64,000 nucleotides of DNA. Origin: Anaerohalosphaera lusitana (lineage in GTDB: Bacteria; Planctomycetota; Phycisphaerae; Sedimentisphaerales; Anaerohalosphaeraceae). Position 1 is the stretch's first letter, and each line of letters begins with the position of its first letter. The notes below the pieces were generated by a model. That model did not search any database, was not told the DNA's origin, and saw only the letters and a program-made list of their open reading frames with translations. The position numbers and the translations under genes were made by a program. Below, one piece after another: positions 1 through 9,513 of the stretch. The stretch spans positions 620,001 through 684,000 of the forward strand of contig NZ_CP019791.1 of the NCBI RefSeq assembly GCF_002007645.1. The letters are read 5' to 3'.

Positions 1-1014
1 GTAGTGAGCGTCTTCGAGCACACCAAGGACCAGTCCGCCGGTGTTGAGATCGCGGGTCTTACCGCCGCGCATCAGCAGGCCCGGCTCATGGCCGCAGTTG
101 CAGTAGGTCATTTCCATCTTGTCAATGTCAATGTAGCCGAAAAACAGCGTGATGAACTCGCCGTTGCGGCATTCCTTGTATGCGACCTTGTTGAGCTTGT
201 CTACGATCTCACTCATAGAGCGTTTCTCGAAGGCCTTATCAGCATACGCTCGAAATGCACCTCGGAACAGGCTCATCATCATCGCAGCGGGGATGCCCTT
301 GCCTATGACATCTGCGATGCCGATTGCGATTGTGTGATCGTTGATCTTTATGAAGTCGTACAGGTCGCCGCCGATCTCGAAGCACGGCTGATATGTCGCA
401 GCGACATCGAGGCCGCACATCTTCGGTGCGTGATTGGGTATCATTCGCCTCTGGATGACTGCGCCGAGCCGCATCTGTTCGGACACTTTTGCGCCGCGGA
501 TCGCTCTGCTGTAGAGTTTTGCGTTCGTGATGGCAATTGCGCACTGGGTTGCCACTAGTCGCGCGATCGCGACGGAGTCTTCGTCAAACCGTCGCGGTTC
601 CGGGCTGTAGAGCCGGAGTACGCCGATAGGTTTATTCTTGAAGGTCATCGCGACAGTGAGCTGACTGACGAGCCCTTCGTCTGCGATGGCCTGGGGATAC
701 TGTGACCGTCCGTCTACACGCATATCATCGAGCACGACCGCCTGTCCGGAGAAAGCTTCTTTGACGACAGGGTCCTCGCGGGTGACGGGTCCCTTGTTTC
801 GCCAGGATTCGCTCAGGCCGTAAGTACTGCGCATGGCGAGGTCTCCGCTTTCTTCATCGAGAAGGCGGATAGAACATGCCGTGGTGCTGGTGATCTTGAC
901 GGCGGCTTCCGCAAGTCGGTCCAGTACCTCCTGTAAACTGAAGTCGCCCGCGACCATGGTGGCCATATCAAGGATCTTGTCCAGCTCTATATTTTCGTTT
1001 GTCTTGCCTAGCAT
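1..1014 (-). CDS. GAF domain plus SpoIIE-type PP2C phosphatase (3' end beyond window)
   Basis: Predicted cytoplasmic serine/threonine phosphatase of the RsbU/SpoIIE type, a family that dephosphorylates anti-sigma antagonist proteins in partner-switching regulation. The visible 338 residues hold a GAF sensor domain at about 15-165, a helical linker with MRLGAVIQRRMIP, then the start of the PP2C domain with GGDLYDF near 215-221 and the metal-binding GIADVIGKG near 232-240, followed by CGHEP. These acidic motifs are intact. The gene reads off the left edge, so the C-terminus is unseen. The start is the ATG at 1012-1014. No STAS or anti-sigma partner is visible in the window. The domain call is firm; the regulatory target is unknown. 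Confidence 0.88.
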   Translation of the reverse strand, partial: MLGKTNENIELDKILDMATMVAGDFSLQEVLDRLAEAAVKITSTTACSIRLLDEESGDLAMRSTYGLSESWRNKGPVTREDPVVKEAFSGQAVVLDDMRVDGRSQYPQAIADEGLVSQLTVAMTFKNKPIGVLRLYSPEPRRFDEDSVAIARLVATQCAIAITNAKLYSRAIRGAKVSEQMRLGAVIQRRMIPNHAPKMCGLDVAATYQPCFEIGGDLYDFIKINDHTIAIGIADVIGKGIPAAMMMSLFRGAFRAYADKAFEKRSMSEIVDKLNKVAYKECRNGEFITLFFGYIDIDKMEMTYCNCGHEPGLLMRGGKTRDLNTGGLVLGVLEDAHY

Positions 1015-1340
1015 TCAGTTAATCTGTTGTCGCAACTACACTTATGTTTTGGCTGCGAAGCTGACTGCAGCCGATTTCGTCTAAAACAATATTCACACAA
1101 TCACTAAAATTTTATCAGAAATTGGCTCATACTTACAATTAAATCCACCTTAAATGGCAAGCTTTTTCTTCCGGGCCGGTCTATCCTTTACAGGCCGGAT
1201 GACCGAGGTTACTATTAAATCGAACGAGGTAGCTTATTGACAACAGTTATTTGCAGGTTTGGCTAAGTTTTTTGAAATGTGATCCAAAAGCCCCAAATTT
1301 GCGAATGCAGATGGGGCATTATGTCCGGAAGGAGTACTAC
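1015..1340. other. Intergenic region between divergent genes, one GC-rich hairpin
   Basis: No convincing gene lies here. Most of it is AT-rich, but about 1172-1218 is GC-rich and can fold: CCGGTCTAT and ACAGGCCGG flank a short CCTTT loop. A TTGACA at 1237-1242 resembles a -35 box but has no good -10 at 16-18 bases. Transcription of both flanking genes should start in this region. Confidence 0.4.
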
Positions 1341-1616
1341 ATGGCCGATACTGCCAAGAAGATCATATACAAGGGGCGTGTGCAGGGGGTTGGTTTTCGG
1401 TACACAGCCAGTAGAATTGCTGACCGGTACGAGCTCAAGGGCTACGTGAAGAACCTGCCCGACGGTTCAGTGGAAATTTTCGCCCAGGGGCATCCGGACG
1501 ACATTCAGGATTTTATCGCGGACCTGCAGGAGACATTTGCAGCGCATATACGAGATCGTGAAATGCACAAGCAGGAGCCGAGCGGCAGATACCAAGGCTT
1601 TGGCATTGCTTTTTAG
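1341..1616 (+). CDS. acyP: Acylphosphatase
   Basis: Small cytoplasmic enzyme that hydrolyses acyl phosphates such as acetyl phosphate or 1,3-bisphosphoglycerate. The 91-residue product is family-sized. It carries the signature GRVQGVGFR at 12-20, whose Arg20 binds phosphate, and [10 protein letters not shown] with the catalytic Asn38. The ATG at 1341 is preceded by GGAAGGAG at 1327-1334 with ideal spacing. An upstream in-frame ATG at 1251 would add 30 residues unlike the family, so it was rejected. The next gene starts 43 bases downstream on the same strand. Confidence 0.95.
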   Translation: MADTAKKIIYKGRVQGVGFRYTASRIADRYELKGYVKNLPDGSVEIFAQGHPDDIQDFIADLQETFAAHIRDREMHKQEPSGRYQGFGIAF

Positions 1617-1659
1617 ATTCGACGGGAAATAAAGAATGGAGGTTTGACGAAAGTTTTAT

Positions 1660-2388
1660 ATGCATAACGTGGTCATATTGCCGGCTTTGGGGGATAATTA
1701 CATTTATTTGTATCGTTACGACGGTCAACGAGTGTTCGTTGTAGATCCGGGGGATGCGGGGGTCGTTCTTGAGAATTTGCAAAAACATGCGCTGGACCTG
1801 ACACATGTACTGATCACGCATTCACATGGGGACCACAGCGCGGGTGCTAAAAAGCTCAAGGCCGAGACCGGCGCAACGATTTTTTCGCCGGACAGTTCAG
1901 CGATCCGCGAGACGGACTGCGATATCACCGACGGGCAGACGCTTGCGCTGCCGGGATCGCCGGTCGTTGTCATCGGAACGCCTGGGCATACCTCGTCGGC
2001 TGTTTGTTATTATGTGCCCGCAGGACTGGATCGCCCCCAGCCGCTTCTGTTTACCGGCGACACGATGTTCATCGGTGGGTGCGGCAGGATCATTGGCGCG
2101 ACCGCCCGGGATTTCTTTGATTCGCTGTGCCGACTGAAAAAACTGCCCGACGAGACGCTGGTATTTCCGGGGCACGATTACACCGTCGAGAATTATGAAT
2201 TTGCGCTGCAGGTCGAACCAGGCAGCAAGGTTCATGAAAAGCGGCTGGCTGAGCTGCGGAAAATATCAAAGCAGGCAGATATGGTGCCTTCCTCAATCGG
2301 CCGTGAGAAACGAGAAAATCTTTTCATGCAGGCGGGTTCGGCGGAGGAATTTGCAGAGCTTCGCAGAAAGAAGGATATTTTCGGCTAG
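1660..2388 (+). CDS. Metallo-beta-lactamase fold hydrolase, hydroxyacylglutathione hydrolase (glyoxalase II) type
   Basis: Predicted thioester hydrolase of the glyoxalase II branch, which releases D-lactate from S-lactoylglutathione. The metal site is complete: THSHGDH with His54, His56, Asp58 and His59, then His110 in GTPGHTSS, Asp134 in FTGDTMF, and His172 in FPGHDYT. The C-terminal part resembles the substrate-binding region of GloB, and the 242-residue length is close to the family norm. GGAGG at 1639-1643 is rather far upstream of the ATG, so translation may be modest. Whether the physiological thiol is glutathione cannot be told here. Confidence 0.85.
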   Translation: MHNVVILPALGDNYIYLYRYDGQRVFVVDPGDAGVVLENLQKHALDLTHVLITHSHGDHSAGAKKLKAETGATIFSPDSSAIRETDCDITDGQTLALPGSPVVVIGTPGHTSSAVCYYVPAGLDRPQPLLFTGDTMFIGGCGRIIGATARDFFDSLCRLKKLPDETLVFPGHDYTVENYEFALQVEPGSKVHEKRLAELRKISKQADMVPSSIGREKRENLFMQAGSAEEFAELRRKKDIFG

Positions 2389-2440
2389 CAGGTGGAGCTG
2401 AATGGCGGAGGGCGGGCGATCGTTGAGCGTCAGGGTGGCA

Positions 2441-2477
2441 GAAAAAATGCCCCGCCCAGATAACCGAGCGAGGCATT
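2441..2477 (-). terminator. Intrinsic terminator after the Gfo/Idh gene
   Basis: On the minus strand AATGCCTCGC and GCGGGGCATT form a stem followed by a run of T. It lies 27 bases past the stop of the Gfo/Idh gene and ends the four-gene carbohydrate operon. Confidence 0.75.
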
Positions 2478-2504
2478 GAAAGTGCTTCAGGACTGATCAT
2501 CAGA

Positions 2505-3827
2505 TCATATCTTCGGTTCCCAGCCCGGTGCGTATTCGCGAGACCACAGTGCCTGAGCGGTCTTGTTGTTCTTGATGTGGCCGTTAGCCGCGTCGCATTC
2601 GAGCATGGTACCTGTTCGTGCAGCGATGTTGCCGAGGTGCCCGAGCAGTACGCTCTTGTGACCTTCGTCGATTGGCGAGTTGACCTTTTCTACGCCGCGG
2701 ATGGCCTGGATGAAGTTGCCCGCGTGGTTGTCCTTCAGGCCTGGGTCGGTGGTGTCTGTCTGGTCGGCGTTTTCGTCAGCCTGCACCGAATCGACCTTAT
2801 TGACAAGATTGTGGTTCTTGTCGAATACTTCGTAGCGGTCGGCGTAGTAGTCGATCTGGCCTTCGTCGCCGAGTATCATCACGCCGCGGCCCTGCTTGTT
2901 GATCGGTGTATTACCCGCGCTGATGCCTTCCCATGTGATCAGCTTATCGCCGCCGAACTCGATGGAGATATTCTGCGTGTCAAAGCATTCCCAGTCGTCC
3001 TTGTCAGGATATGCATATCGGCCTGCAAGACTGGTAACCTTTGTGGGAAATTCAACGCCGAGTGCCCAGCGTGCGATGTCCAGTTCGTGTGTACCGTTGT
3101 TGAGTGCTTCGCCCGTGCCCCAGCGCCAGAACCAGTGCCAGTTGTACGGATGCACGTTGCTGCGGTATGCGGTTCTCGCAGCCGGTCCCTGCCAGAGGTC
3201 CCAGTCGAGGTAATCTGGGACATCCACTTCCTTGCCGAAGCCGATGGGTTTGCGATTTCTGGAGTACCATGTGCGTGCGAAATAAGGATTGCCGATGACG
3301 CCGTCGCGGATCTCTTTGATCATTCGCTGGGTTGCGCCGATAGAACGACGCTGGTTACCCATCTGAACGACCTTGCCGTATTTCTTCTGAGCAGCCACGA
3401 AGAGCTCGCCTTCTGCGGGATTATGGCTGCAGGGCTTTTCTACGTAGACATGTTTGCCCGCGCTGAGTGCAGCGATGCCCATCGGTGCGTGCCAGTGGTC
3501 GGGTGTCGCGATTACGATTGCATCGACGTCTTTGTCGTCAAGGGCCTTGCGGAAGTCGCTGATCTGCTGGGGCTTTTTACCTTGTGTCTTTTCGACGCCT
3601 GCCGCACAGCTCGGCAGATACCTGCTGTCTACGTCAATGACGTATTTAACTTCGCAGTTCTTCAGGCCGGCGAATTTGTTTGCCAGGTAATTTCCCCGGC
3701 TGCGGATGCCCGCGACAGCGACGATCACTTTTTCATTCGGCGCGGCTTTGGCTACTGAGCCCAGGCCCATTACACCCAGACCGAGTGTTGCTGCGCTTGT
3801 GGATTTGATGAAATCTCTTCTATTCAT
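2505..3827 (-). CDS. Tat-exported Gfo/Idh/MocA family oxidoreductase
   Basis: Predicted NAD(P)-dependent sugar or sugar-derivative dehydrogenase acting outside the cytoplasm. Residues 1-28 form a twin-arginine signal (NRRDFIKS, hydrophobic stretch, AKA cleavage site), as in Zymomonas glucose-fructose oxidoreductase, which is exported with its cofactor bound. A Rossmann domain follows at about 33-150, with VEKP at 129-132 carrying the family lysine, then the alpha/beta substrate domain to residue 440. The start ATG has AAAGGA upstream. It is the last gene of a minus-strand run behind an aldo/keto reductase, a PL8 lyase and a DUF1080 protein, 34 bases after the DUF1080 stop. That context suggests oxidation of a glycoside to its 3-keto form for the DUF1080 enzyme. 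Substrate unknown. Confidence 0.85.
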   Translation of the reverse strand: MNRRDFIKSTSAATLGLGVMGLGSVAKAAPNEKVIVAVAGIRSRGNYLANKFAGLKNCEVKYVIDVDSRYLPSCAAGVEKTQGKKPQQISDFRKALDDKDVDAIVIATPDHWHAPMGIAALSAGKHVYVEKPCSHNPAEGELFVAAQKKYGKVVQMGNQRRSIGATQRMIKEIRDGVIGNPYFARTWYSRNRKPIGFGKEVDVPDYLDWDLWQGPAARTAYRSNVHPYNWHWFWRWGTGEALNNGTHELDIARWALGVEFPTKVTSLAGRYAYPDKDDWECFDTQNISIEFGGDKLITWEGISAGNTPINKQGRGVMILGDEGQIDYYADRYEVFDKNHNLVNKVDSVQADENADQTDTTDPGLKDNHAGNFIQAIRGVEKVNSPIDEGHKSVLLGHLGNIAARTGTMLECDAANGHIKNNKTAQALWSREYAPGWEPKI

Positions 3828-3861
3828 AAATCTGTCCTTTCGTGTATTGGAAGAAAGTCAG

Positions 3862-5226
3862 CTATTTGAGTTCCCTGATTTTAATGCTTCTGAAGTGTAC
3901 CAGGTTGCCGTGGTCCTGCAGCAGGATATTGCCTTTTTCGGCTTCACCGAAATCGGGCCAGTCCTTGTATTTGCTGTAGTCAACGAGTGCACGCCACATC
4001 TGGGTTGAGCGTTCGTATTCGAGCATCATGAGATTGTTCATCCAATGCTCAACGTGCTTGCCGTCAGCCAGAATGCGTGCCTGGTTCCATCCGTTGCGTT
4101 TTTCACGCTTGCCCCAGGGGTTCCATGCCGGGATCAGATCGTACAGAGACGCAAGTGTGCGGTTCCCGTTTACACCCTTCTTCGCATCGGGATGGTTGCG
4201 ATCGTCAAGGATCTGGAACTCACAGCCGATCGCAGAGCCGGGACCCTTGTTGAGCTTGGGATCGACGAAGTACTTGATACCGCTGTTCGCGCCCTTGGTG
4301 AACTTGAAGTCGACCTTAAGCTCGAAATCGCCGTATTTTTTCCTCGTGACGATGTCGCCGCCGTATGCGGATTCAGCACCGCCGGAGGGCATTACAGTCA
4401 GTACGCCGTCTTCGATCTTCCAGCCCTTTTCGGGGAAGTCGTCGAGCTTTGCGCCGCGCCAGCCGTCAGTCGTCTTGCCGTCCCAGAGGAGCTTCCAGCC
4501 CTCGGCTTTTTCGCGTTCGGAAAGGTAGTTCGGCACGAGGTTGACCTGGTGAATGGCCATATAGTCTTCGCTGAGTTCGTCTTCGAGATCGTCGGTCATG
4601 ATGCGGATATTACGCCAGGTGATCTTCATGCCGTCATGCCTTTTGGGTACGCTGTGGACCTGCAGACCAATAAAACCTTCCGCGGTCATGTCGTCGACCA
4701 GGTCCGCACAGGGTACGCCGTTCACGAATGTCTTGATGTGCGGGCCTACCGCTTCGACGCGGAATTTGTTCCAGCCCGTTGGATTGAACGCGGCCCGGCC
4801 TTCGTGTCCGCGGTAGAGCGGGTACAGCCAGCCGCGTCTTGCTTCGTCATAGATGCCGCCGCTCCATGCGCGGTCGCTGGGATCGCATTCGACCTGGTAG
4901 CCGTGAACCCTGCCGTTACCGTACTCGGGCTTGCTTTCACTGCGGATCTGCACGCCTGAGTTGATCGCGCCGCCCAGCTTCATTTCATATTCCAGGATGA
5001 AGTCCGAGTAAGTGTCGGTGGTGCACAGGAAGCTGTTCGGCTGGCCTGCTACGGTCTGACCGACAAGCACGCCGTCCTCGGCGTAATATTTGGCCTTGCC
5101 GTTCTTCCGTTCCCAACCATCTAGGTTTTCGCCGTTGAAGAGCTTTTTCCATTCACCTGCAAAGCTGGGCTGACAGATAACGGCCAGAATAGAGATGATT
5201 AAGAGTGATTTTGACAGTTTGCTCAT
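3862..5226 (-). CDS. Secreted protein with two DUF1080 (3-keto-disaccharide hydrolase) domains
   Basis: Predicted periplasmic or exported glycan-processing protein. A signal peptide occupies about residues 1-24 (MSKLSK, hydrophobic core, SFA). Two beta-sandwich DUF1080 domains follow at about 25-205 and 235-454; each has the typical LFNG or LWDG plus GW opening, and each has the NSG motif ([16 protein letters not shown]). Family members cleave 3-keto-glycosides made by Gfo/Idh oxidoreductases, and such an enzyme is encoded immediately downstream. The start at 5226 is chosen because GGAGG stands 7 bases upstream; an earlier in-frame ATG at 5265 would spoil the signal peptide. The domain duplication is seen directly; the reaction is inferred from family and context. 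Confidence 0.85.
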   Translation of the reverse strand: MSKLSKSLLIISILAVICQPSFAGEWKKLFNGENLDGWERKNGKAKYYAEDGVLVGQTVAGQPNSFLCTTDTYSDFILEYEMKLGGAINSGVQIRSESKPEYGNGRVHGYQVECDPSDRAWSGGIYDEARRGWLYPLYRGHEGRAAFNPTGWNKFRVEAVGPHIKTFVNGVPCADLVDDMTAEGFIGLQVHSVPKRHDGMKITWRNIRIMTDDLEDELSEDYMAIHQVNLVPNYLSEREKAEGWKLLWDGKTTDGWRGAKLDDFPEKGWKIEDGVLTVMPSGGAESAYGGDIVTRKKYGDFELKVDFKFTKGANSGIKYFVDPKLNKGPGSAIGCEFQILDDRNHPDAKKGVNGNRTLASLYDLIPAWNPWGKREKRNGWNQARILADGKHVEHWMNNLMMLEYERSTQMWRALVDYSKYKDWPDFGEAEKGNILLQDHGNLVHFRSIKIRELK

Positions 5227-5409
5227 GTTCGAGGCCTCCAAAAAATATAAGTAGTCATAATGCAATTGTGATCTGCAAGTCCCACCTGCTCAGAGGTGAT
5301 ACCAAATTCTGCTACGCCAATAAATCAAAGCATGAAATATTTTAAGTGCAAGACAGTCAGATTGCAACTATAATCCGAGTAGATTCAAATATGAACTTGG
5401 AGTAGGCTG

Positions 5410-7569
5410 TCAGTTTAGTTTTTTTACCGAAACAAAGGTGCTCCCGCCTCTCTGCCCTTTTCCCGTCGGCAGCTCTATCAGGCAGGAGGTCACGTCATTT
5501 TCACCGTCGTAGGTGCAGTTTTCGCCCTCGAATTTACCGCTGAGCGTCAGCTTGAAACTGTCAATATCTTTGTTCGCGGTCGGCTCGGCGACTGAGATGT
5601 TCACCGTATCGCCTTTTCGTTCGAGCATCACCAGTCCGGGCTTGTCGAGTGCTGTGTGCGGACTTTCGGGTATTTTTACCGAGCCTGCTTTGTGGAAAAT
5701 TATGCCCGCCCAATCATCACAGGTTGCCGCCTGAATATTTTCAGTATTTGCGATCACTTGCAGCTCACCGATCTTGCCTTTAAGTAAAGTACTGGGCTTC
5801 ACGCCGGGCAGGATCTTGTAGGCATAGCTTGCGTTCTGGGGCGCTTTGCCATGCTCAATCTGCGCCCTGAAGACCTCTTTGCTGACCTGCTTGTCCGACC
5901 CTGCCGAGTATACGCTGCTCCATTTCCCGGTCTGTTTGTCGGCACTGACGTAAACGCCGCTATTCTCGAGGAGGGCATAGCCGATTCTGTTGTGCCACAT
6001 CCACGCGGGCCTGCCGAGTATATGCTTGCCGACCATCGGGGACCCGTCCCTGCCGTAGACAACTGCTTCGCCGTTCAGTAAACATTGATCGATCGTGGTT
6101 ACGACATACTGGTCCTTATCGGTGCTGATCCCTGCTCCCAGGCAAAGTATCTCATCGCCGTGGAAGAACCACACCTTCTTCGCTCGCAGCCCGTCGCGGT
6201 CGTAATCCATCACAGTCACGCCGTTGTTCCCGTCTGACACTCCGCCAACAAAGTCGCTGCCGTTGTGATAGCCGGACCAGCTCAACTGCGGCAAAGGCTC
6301 ATCACTCTGCAGACATGTTGTGCCGGGCAGTTTTCGCCAGTCCCAAACGGGGAAGATGTCGCGGTATTCATCGCCGTTGCGGTAAATATAGGTTGCACCG
6401 TCAGCAAGATGATAGCCGAGCAGGTTTTCTGAATTTCCCGATTCAGCGCCGATCACGCGAGGCGAACACATCTTCACAGAACAATAAAAGTCCGGCCTGC
6501 GATGCACGGTAAAATCTGACCTCCAGAAATGCTTATGACCTGTGAACGCATTTTCGGTTGTACCGTCATCAAGGTACCGTCTTGTAAATGCCATATACTC
6601 GGCCATGTGTTCCTTATCCGCCGCAGCCATGACCGGGAAAATCTCGGCAAGCAGACGTGCCTTTTTGCGGGGCTGTCCCGGAAAGAGCTGTCGTCCGCAT
6701 GCGCTGATGTCCATGCTTCTGTTCCAGACGACCCACTGCTGTCCGTTCAGCAAGTAGTTTCGCAATATTTCGATCTTCGCATCGTCAAACGCGAAACGTG
6801 TGCCGCGAAGGATGTTCGCCCACATCGCGCAGTCGTTTGCGTACGACAGACCGTAGTTTCCGAACTGAAGCTGCGGTCCGTGCTGGTGAAAGCTCCAGTC
6901 AGGCTGAACGCCTTCAGCGGTGGTGACGCGGACCTCAGCGGCAATCGCGTTGGCCGCTTTGGTGACGAGTTCGGCATCATCCGTAAGCAGCCCTCGCATG
7001 AACACATTGCCCGCCAGCCAGATCCTGTTCTGACCGGTCATACGTATCCGAGCCCGCGCCATTACCATTTCTATAGAACGTTCTACGACTTCTTCGGGCA
7101 CTCTATCGCCTACCAGTATAAGAGTACGTCCCACCTCGCGCGGAACTCCGATCTGGTTGTGCCACCAGTTGGGGCTGACAAAATCGTTCTCCAGCCAGAA
7201 CTGCAGCGCTTTGCGGATGGCACCAAGCATCTCGCTGCTTTGGCTGTATTTGCTGTTCCGCGAGCAGTAGGCCTTCGCCATCGTTGTGACACGCGACATG
7301 TGACCGTTGACGGGCCAGCCGCCCCGGCGTTTGCTCGTGTAATCGATACTTTTCCAACTGCCGTCCGATTGCATAGACTTCATGAACCTGCCGGCTTTTA
7401 GAAATTTGTCACTGTCATGCTCGGGATTGATCGTGTCGAACAGATTGCTGTATTTGTTAGTGAGCAGATACTCTTTGAGCTGTCTTTCGAGCTGTGCCAG
7501 GTCGTCGGCAGCAAACGTGGTGCCTGTGATGACAATTAGCAGACATACTGAAAAGGCGAACTTTGTCAT
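5410..7569 (-). CDS. Polysaccharide lyase family 8-type secreted lyase
   Basis: Predicted exported lyase of the hyaluronate/chondroitin/xanthan lyase family, which cleaves uronic acid-containing chains by beta-elimination. Residues 1-20 are a signal peptide. The catalytic alpha/alpha domain shows NWWHNQIGVP with Asn134, and SFHQHGPQ with His230 followed nine residues later by Tyr239 in FGNYG, the spacing of the catalytic pair in chondroitin AC lyase. Arginine-rich CGRQLF and HRRPDFY segments follow, then the beta-sandwich C-terminal half. The 719 residues fit the family. The ATG is preceded by GGAG, and the gene starts 17 bases after the aldo/keto reductase stop, so the two are probably cotranscribed. 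Substrate not resolved. Confidence 0.85.
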   Translation of the reverse strand: MTKFAFSVCLLIVITGTTFAADDLAQLERQLKEYLLTNKYSNLFDTINPEHDSDKFLKAGRFMKSMQSDGSWKSIDYTSKRRGGWPVNGHMSRVTTMAKAYCSRNSKYSQSSEMLGAIRKALQFWLENDFVSPNWWHNQIGVPREVGRTLILVGDRVPEEVVERSIEMVMARARIRMTGQNRIWLAGNVFMRGLLTDDAELVTKAANAIAAEVRVTTAEGVQPDWSFHQHGPQLQFGNYGLSYANDCAMWANILRGTRFAFDDAKIEILRNYLLNGQQWVVWNRSMDISACGRQLFPGQPRKKARLLAEIFPVMAAADKEHMAEYMAFTRRYLDDGTTENAFTGHKHFWRSDFTVHRRPDFYCSVKMCSPRVIGAESGNSENLLGYHLADGATYIYRNGDEYRDIFPVWDWRKLPGTTCLQSDEPLPQLSWSGYHNGSDFVGGVSDGNNGVTVMDYDRDGLRAKKVWFFHGDEILCLGAGISTDKDQYVVTTIDQCLLNGEAVVYGRDGSPMVGKHILGRPAWMWHNRIGYALLENSGVYVSADKQTGKWSSVYSAGSDKQVSKEVFRAQIEHGKAPQNASYAYKILPGVKPSTLLKGKIGELQVIANTENIQAATCDDWAGIIFHKAGSVKIPESPHTALDKPGLVMLERKGDTVNISVAEPTANKDIDSFKLTLSGKFEGENCTYDGENDVTSCLIELPTGKGQRGGSTFVSVKKLN

Positions 7570-7586
7570 CTAATCTCCGTTTCGAA

Positions 7587-8732
7587 TTAGTTATCATCCT
7601 CAGGCAGGTTGGTTCTCCATTCAGCAATCTCAGCAAGTCGGTTCATGATGTCCAGATGCTGCGTGCATACTTGTTCACACTTGGCGCATTCGATGCAGTC
7701 CTTGGCGCGGGAGACCTTTTCTGCAAGTCTGCCCCATTCCAGCTCGAACTTGAGCTTTTTCTTCATCTCTTGTTCGTCCTTGCCGAAAAGCGGCTTGTCA
7801 TTGTAATACTGCATATAGCTTGCGATCGGAATATTCTGCGGACAAACCCCTGCCATGCAATAATTACAGCCCGTGCATAGCGAATTCATGTGGTCCGACA
7901 GATTCGCCTTTACCCGTTCGATATCTTCCTCAGTAAAGGACTTTGCCTGATCAGCTACACGACAGGCCATATCGATATGCTCTTTGTTTTCAAATCCGAC
8001 CAGTGCGACATTTACCTGTGGACAACTGATTATAAATCGCAGTGCCGCTTCTGTAGCACTTTCGCCTTCCTCGCCGAGGAAAGAAAACTCCTTCTCATGT
8101 TTTGGTATTAGCCCCCCGCTGAGCGGGTTCATCGCAACCACGCCATAACCGAGGTCGTGTGCCTTCTGTACGCCTTCCCAGCGATACATGAAGTTCAATA
8201 TATTCAAACCGAGCAGCACGGCTTCATATTCTTTCTTTTTCATGATCTGCGCAATATGATCGCCTCGCAGATGAGAAGATATGACAATATTTTTGATGAG
8301 TCCTTCCTCTTTCGCCTTGAGCAGGCCTTCGTACTGACCGCCCGGCTTCATCGCCAATTCGTATTCACTCATCCGGCGGATGCACCAGACGTGATAAAAA
8401 TCTATGTAATCCGTGTTCAGGCGCTTGAGCGATTTCTCGACCGCTTCCCGAGCCTTGTCCGCTGTGTCATAAGTGGCCGGCATGCCCTTGGTGGTAACGT
8501 AGAACTGATCACGTTTGTCCGCCATTTCTTTGATGGCAAGGCCGTAAATGTCCTCGCTCTTGTCATCGCAATAGCCCGGTGCCGTATCGAGGTAGTTGAT
8601 TCCTTTATCGACTGCGTAAGTGAGCAGCTCGGCGTTTTCCTCATTTGACTTGTTTTTGGTGTCGAATCTCATGCCGCCAAACCCGACAGCACTTACTTTG
8701 GCACCTGTTTTCCCGAAATCGCTGTAAATCAT
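7587..8732 (-). CDS. Aldo/keto reductase with C-terminal 4Fe-4S domain
   Basis: Predicted cytoplasmic NAD(P)H-dependent carbonyl reductase fused to an iron-sulfur module. The TIM-barrel part (about 1-270) begins DFGKTGAKVSAVGFGGMRFD and has the DTAPGY region with catalytic Asp and Tyr. The tail has two cysteine clusters, CTGCNYCMAGVCP and CIECAKCEQVC, as in ferredoxin-type domains. The start at 8732 is favoured by GGGAG six bases upstream; the in-frame ATG at 8798 would add residues unlike the family. It is the first gene of the operon leading into the PL8 lyase. A role in reducing sugars or keto-intermediates from that pathway is inference. Confidence 0.88.
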   Translation of the reverse strand: MIYSDFGKTGAKVSAVGFGGMRFDTKNKSNEENAELLTYAVDKGINYLDTAPGYCDDKSEDIYGLAIKEMADKRDQFYVTTKGMPATYDTADKAREAVEKSLKRLNTDYIDFYHVWCIRRMSEYELAMKPGGQYEGLLKAKEEGLIKNIVISSHLRGDHIAQIMKKKEYEAVLLGLNILNFMYRWEGVQKAHDLGYGVVAMNPLSGGLIPKHEKEFSFLGEEGESATEAALRFIISCPQVNVALVGFENKEHIDMACRVADQAKSFTEEDIERVKANLSDHMNSLCTGCNYCMAGVCPQNIPIASYMQYYNDKPLFGKDEQEMKKKLKFELEWGRLAEKVSRAKDCIECAKCEQVCTQHLDIMNRLAEIAEWRTNLPEDDN

Positions 8733-8795
8733 GAAAACTCCCACATATAGAACTCGTGTTTTTAAATACAAACCCTGTGCGTTGGTCGCCCAAAC

Positions 8796-8805
8796 CATTA
8801 TAAGG
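8796..8805 (-). promoter_or_regulatory. Possible -10 element (CCTTATAATG) for the carbohydrate operon
   Basis: The minus strand reads CCTTATAATG 64 bases upstream of the aldo/keto reductase start, containing a perfect TATAAT. No good -35 is present at 16-18 bases, so an extended -10 or activator-dependent promoter is possible. A similar element precedes the ferredoxin (19552) and the GH95 gene (23189). Confidence 0.35.
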
Positions 8806-8935
8806 ATTATGCTCTTAATTAAAAGTCTTAGGTAAGAAAAGCTCTTAAACGGTCCTATATTCTAAAGCTTTATTGCTTGATAATCCGATTAGTTCTATAG
8901 AAATACATCATGCTCCGGCTCGAGGAGGCTACTGA

Positions 8936-9385
8936 ATGTTGGCGGCTAAAACAATATTGTTTGCAGAGGACAACCTGGGTAATTTTGTCCTCACTAAACG
9001 ACACCTGAGAAGATGGGGGATCGAAAGCTCCTTGATCCGGTTTGGTAGTGGGCAAAAGCTGCTTGATTATGTCGACAATAACATTGCTCAGGCTAACTGC
9101 TCGGGCTATATCGTGATTCTTGACATACAGTTGCCCGGTCTCAACGGCGTTGAGGTCCTGAAAGATATTCGCCGGTCCAAAAAGAGCTGTGAACTCCCTG
9201 TACTCATGCTCAGCACCACGGACCGGCAGACAACGATCGACAAATGCATGCAGATCGGTGCTGATGCATATTTCGTCAAGCCTCTCTCTAAGCCTGCATT
9301 CTTCCGTGCTCTTGACAGACTGGGCATGCCGGAGGATAATCTGGATGATTCGGGTATCTCGCAAGCTCAGCATGTAAGTTGCTGA
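8936..9385 (+). CDS. Single-domain response regulator (CheY-like receiver)
   Basis: Cytoplasmic phosphotransfer receiver with no output domain in its 149 residues. It has the acidic pair in FAEDN, the phospho-acceptor Asp in [12 protein letters not shown], the switch Thr in MLSTTD and the conserved Lys in FVKPL. The ATG follows GAGGAGG closely. No histidine kinase lies nearby, so it is an orphan here; such proteins often signal by binding other proteins. Confidence 0.92.
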   Translation: MLAAKTILFAEDNLGNFVLTKRHLRRWGIESSLIRFGSGQKLLDYVDNNIAQANCSGYIVILDIQLPGLNGVEVLKDIRRSKKSCELPVLMLSTTDRQTTIDKCMQIGADAYFVKPLSKPAFFRALDRLGMPEDNLDDSGISQAQHVSC

Positions 9386-9513
9386 GTTTGCCGGCACTTA
9401 CCCCTTTTCGCTTTACAGATGCCGTCTGGGAGCAAACCTTTACAATATCAATGTGCAGTCCCGAACCCTCTTTGTGGTGTTTGCGTATCAAAGGTGAGTT
9501 GAAAGGTGTAATC

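Noticed and set aside
1237-1242. TTGACA upstream of acylphosphatase as a promoter
   Set aside because: No acceptable -10 sequence lies 16-18 bases downstream.
2577-3758. Long open frame opposite the first Gfo/Idh gene (and similar long frames opposite GH95, ETF, clpB and other genes)
   Set aside because: They mirror GC-rich codons of clearly functional genes, have no family motifs and lack ribosome-binding sites.
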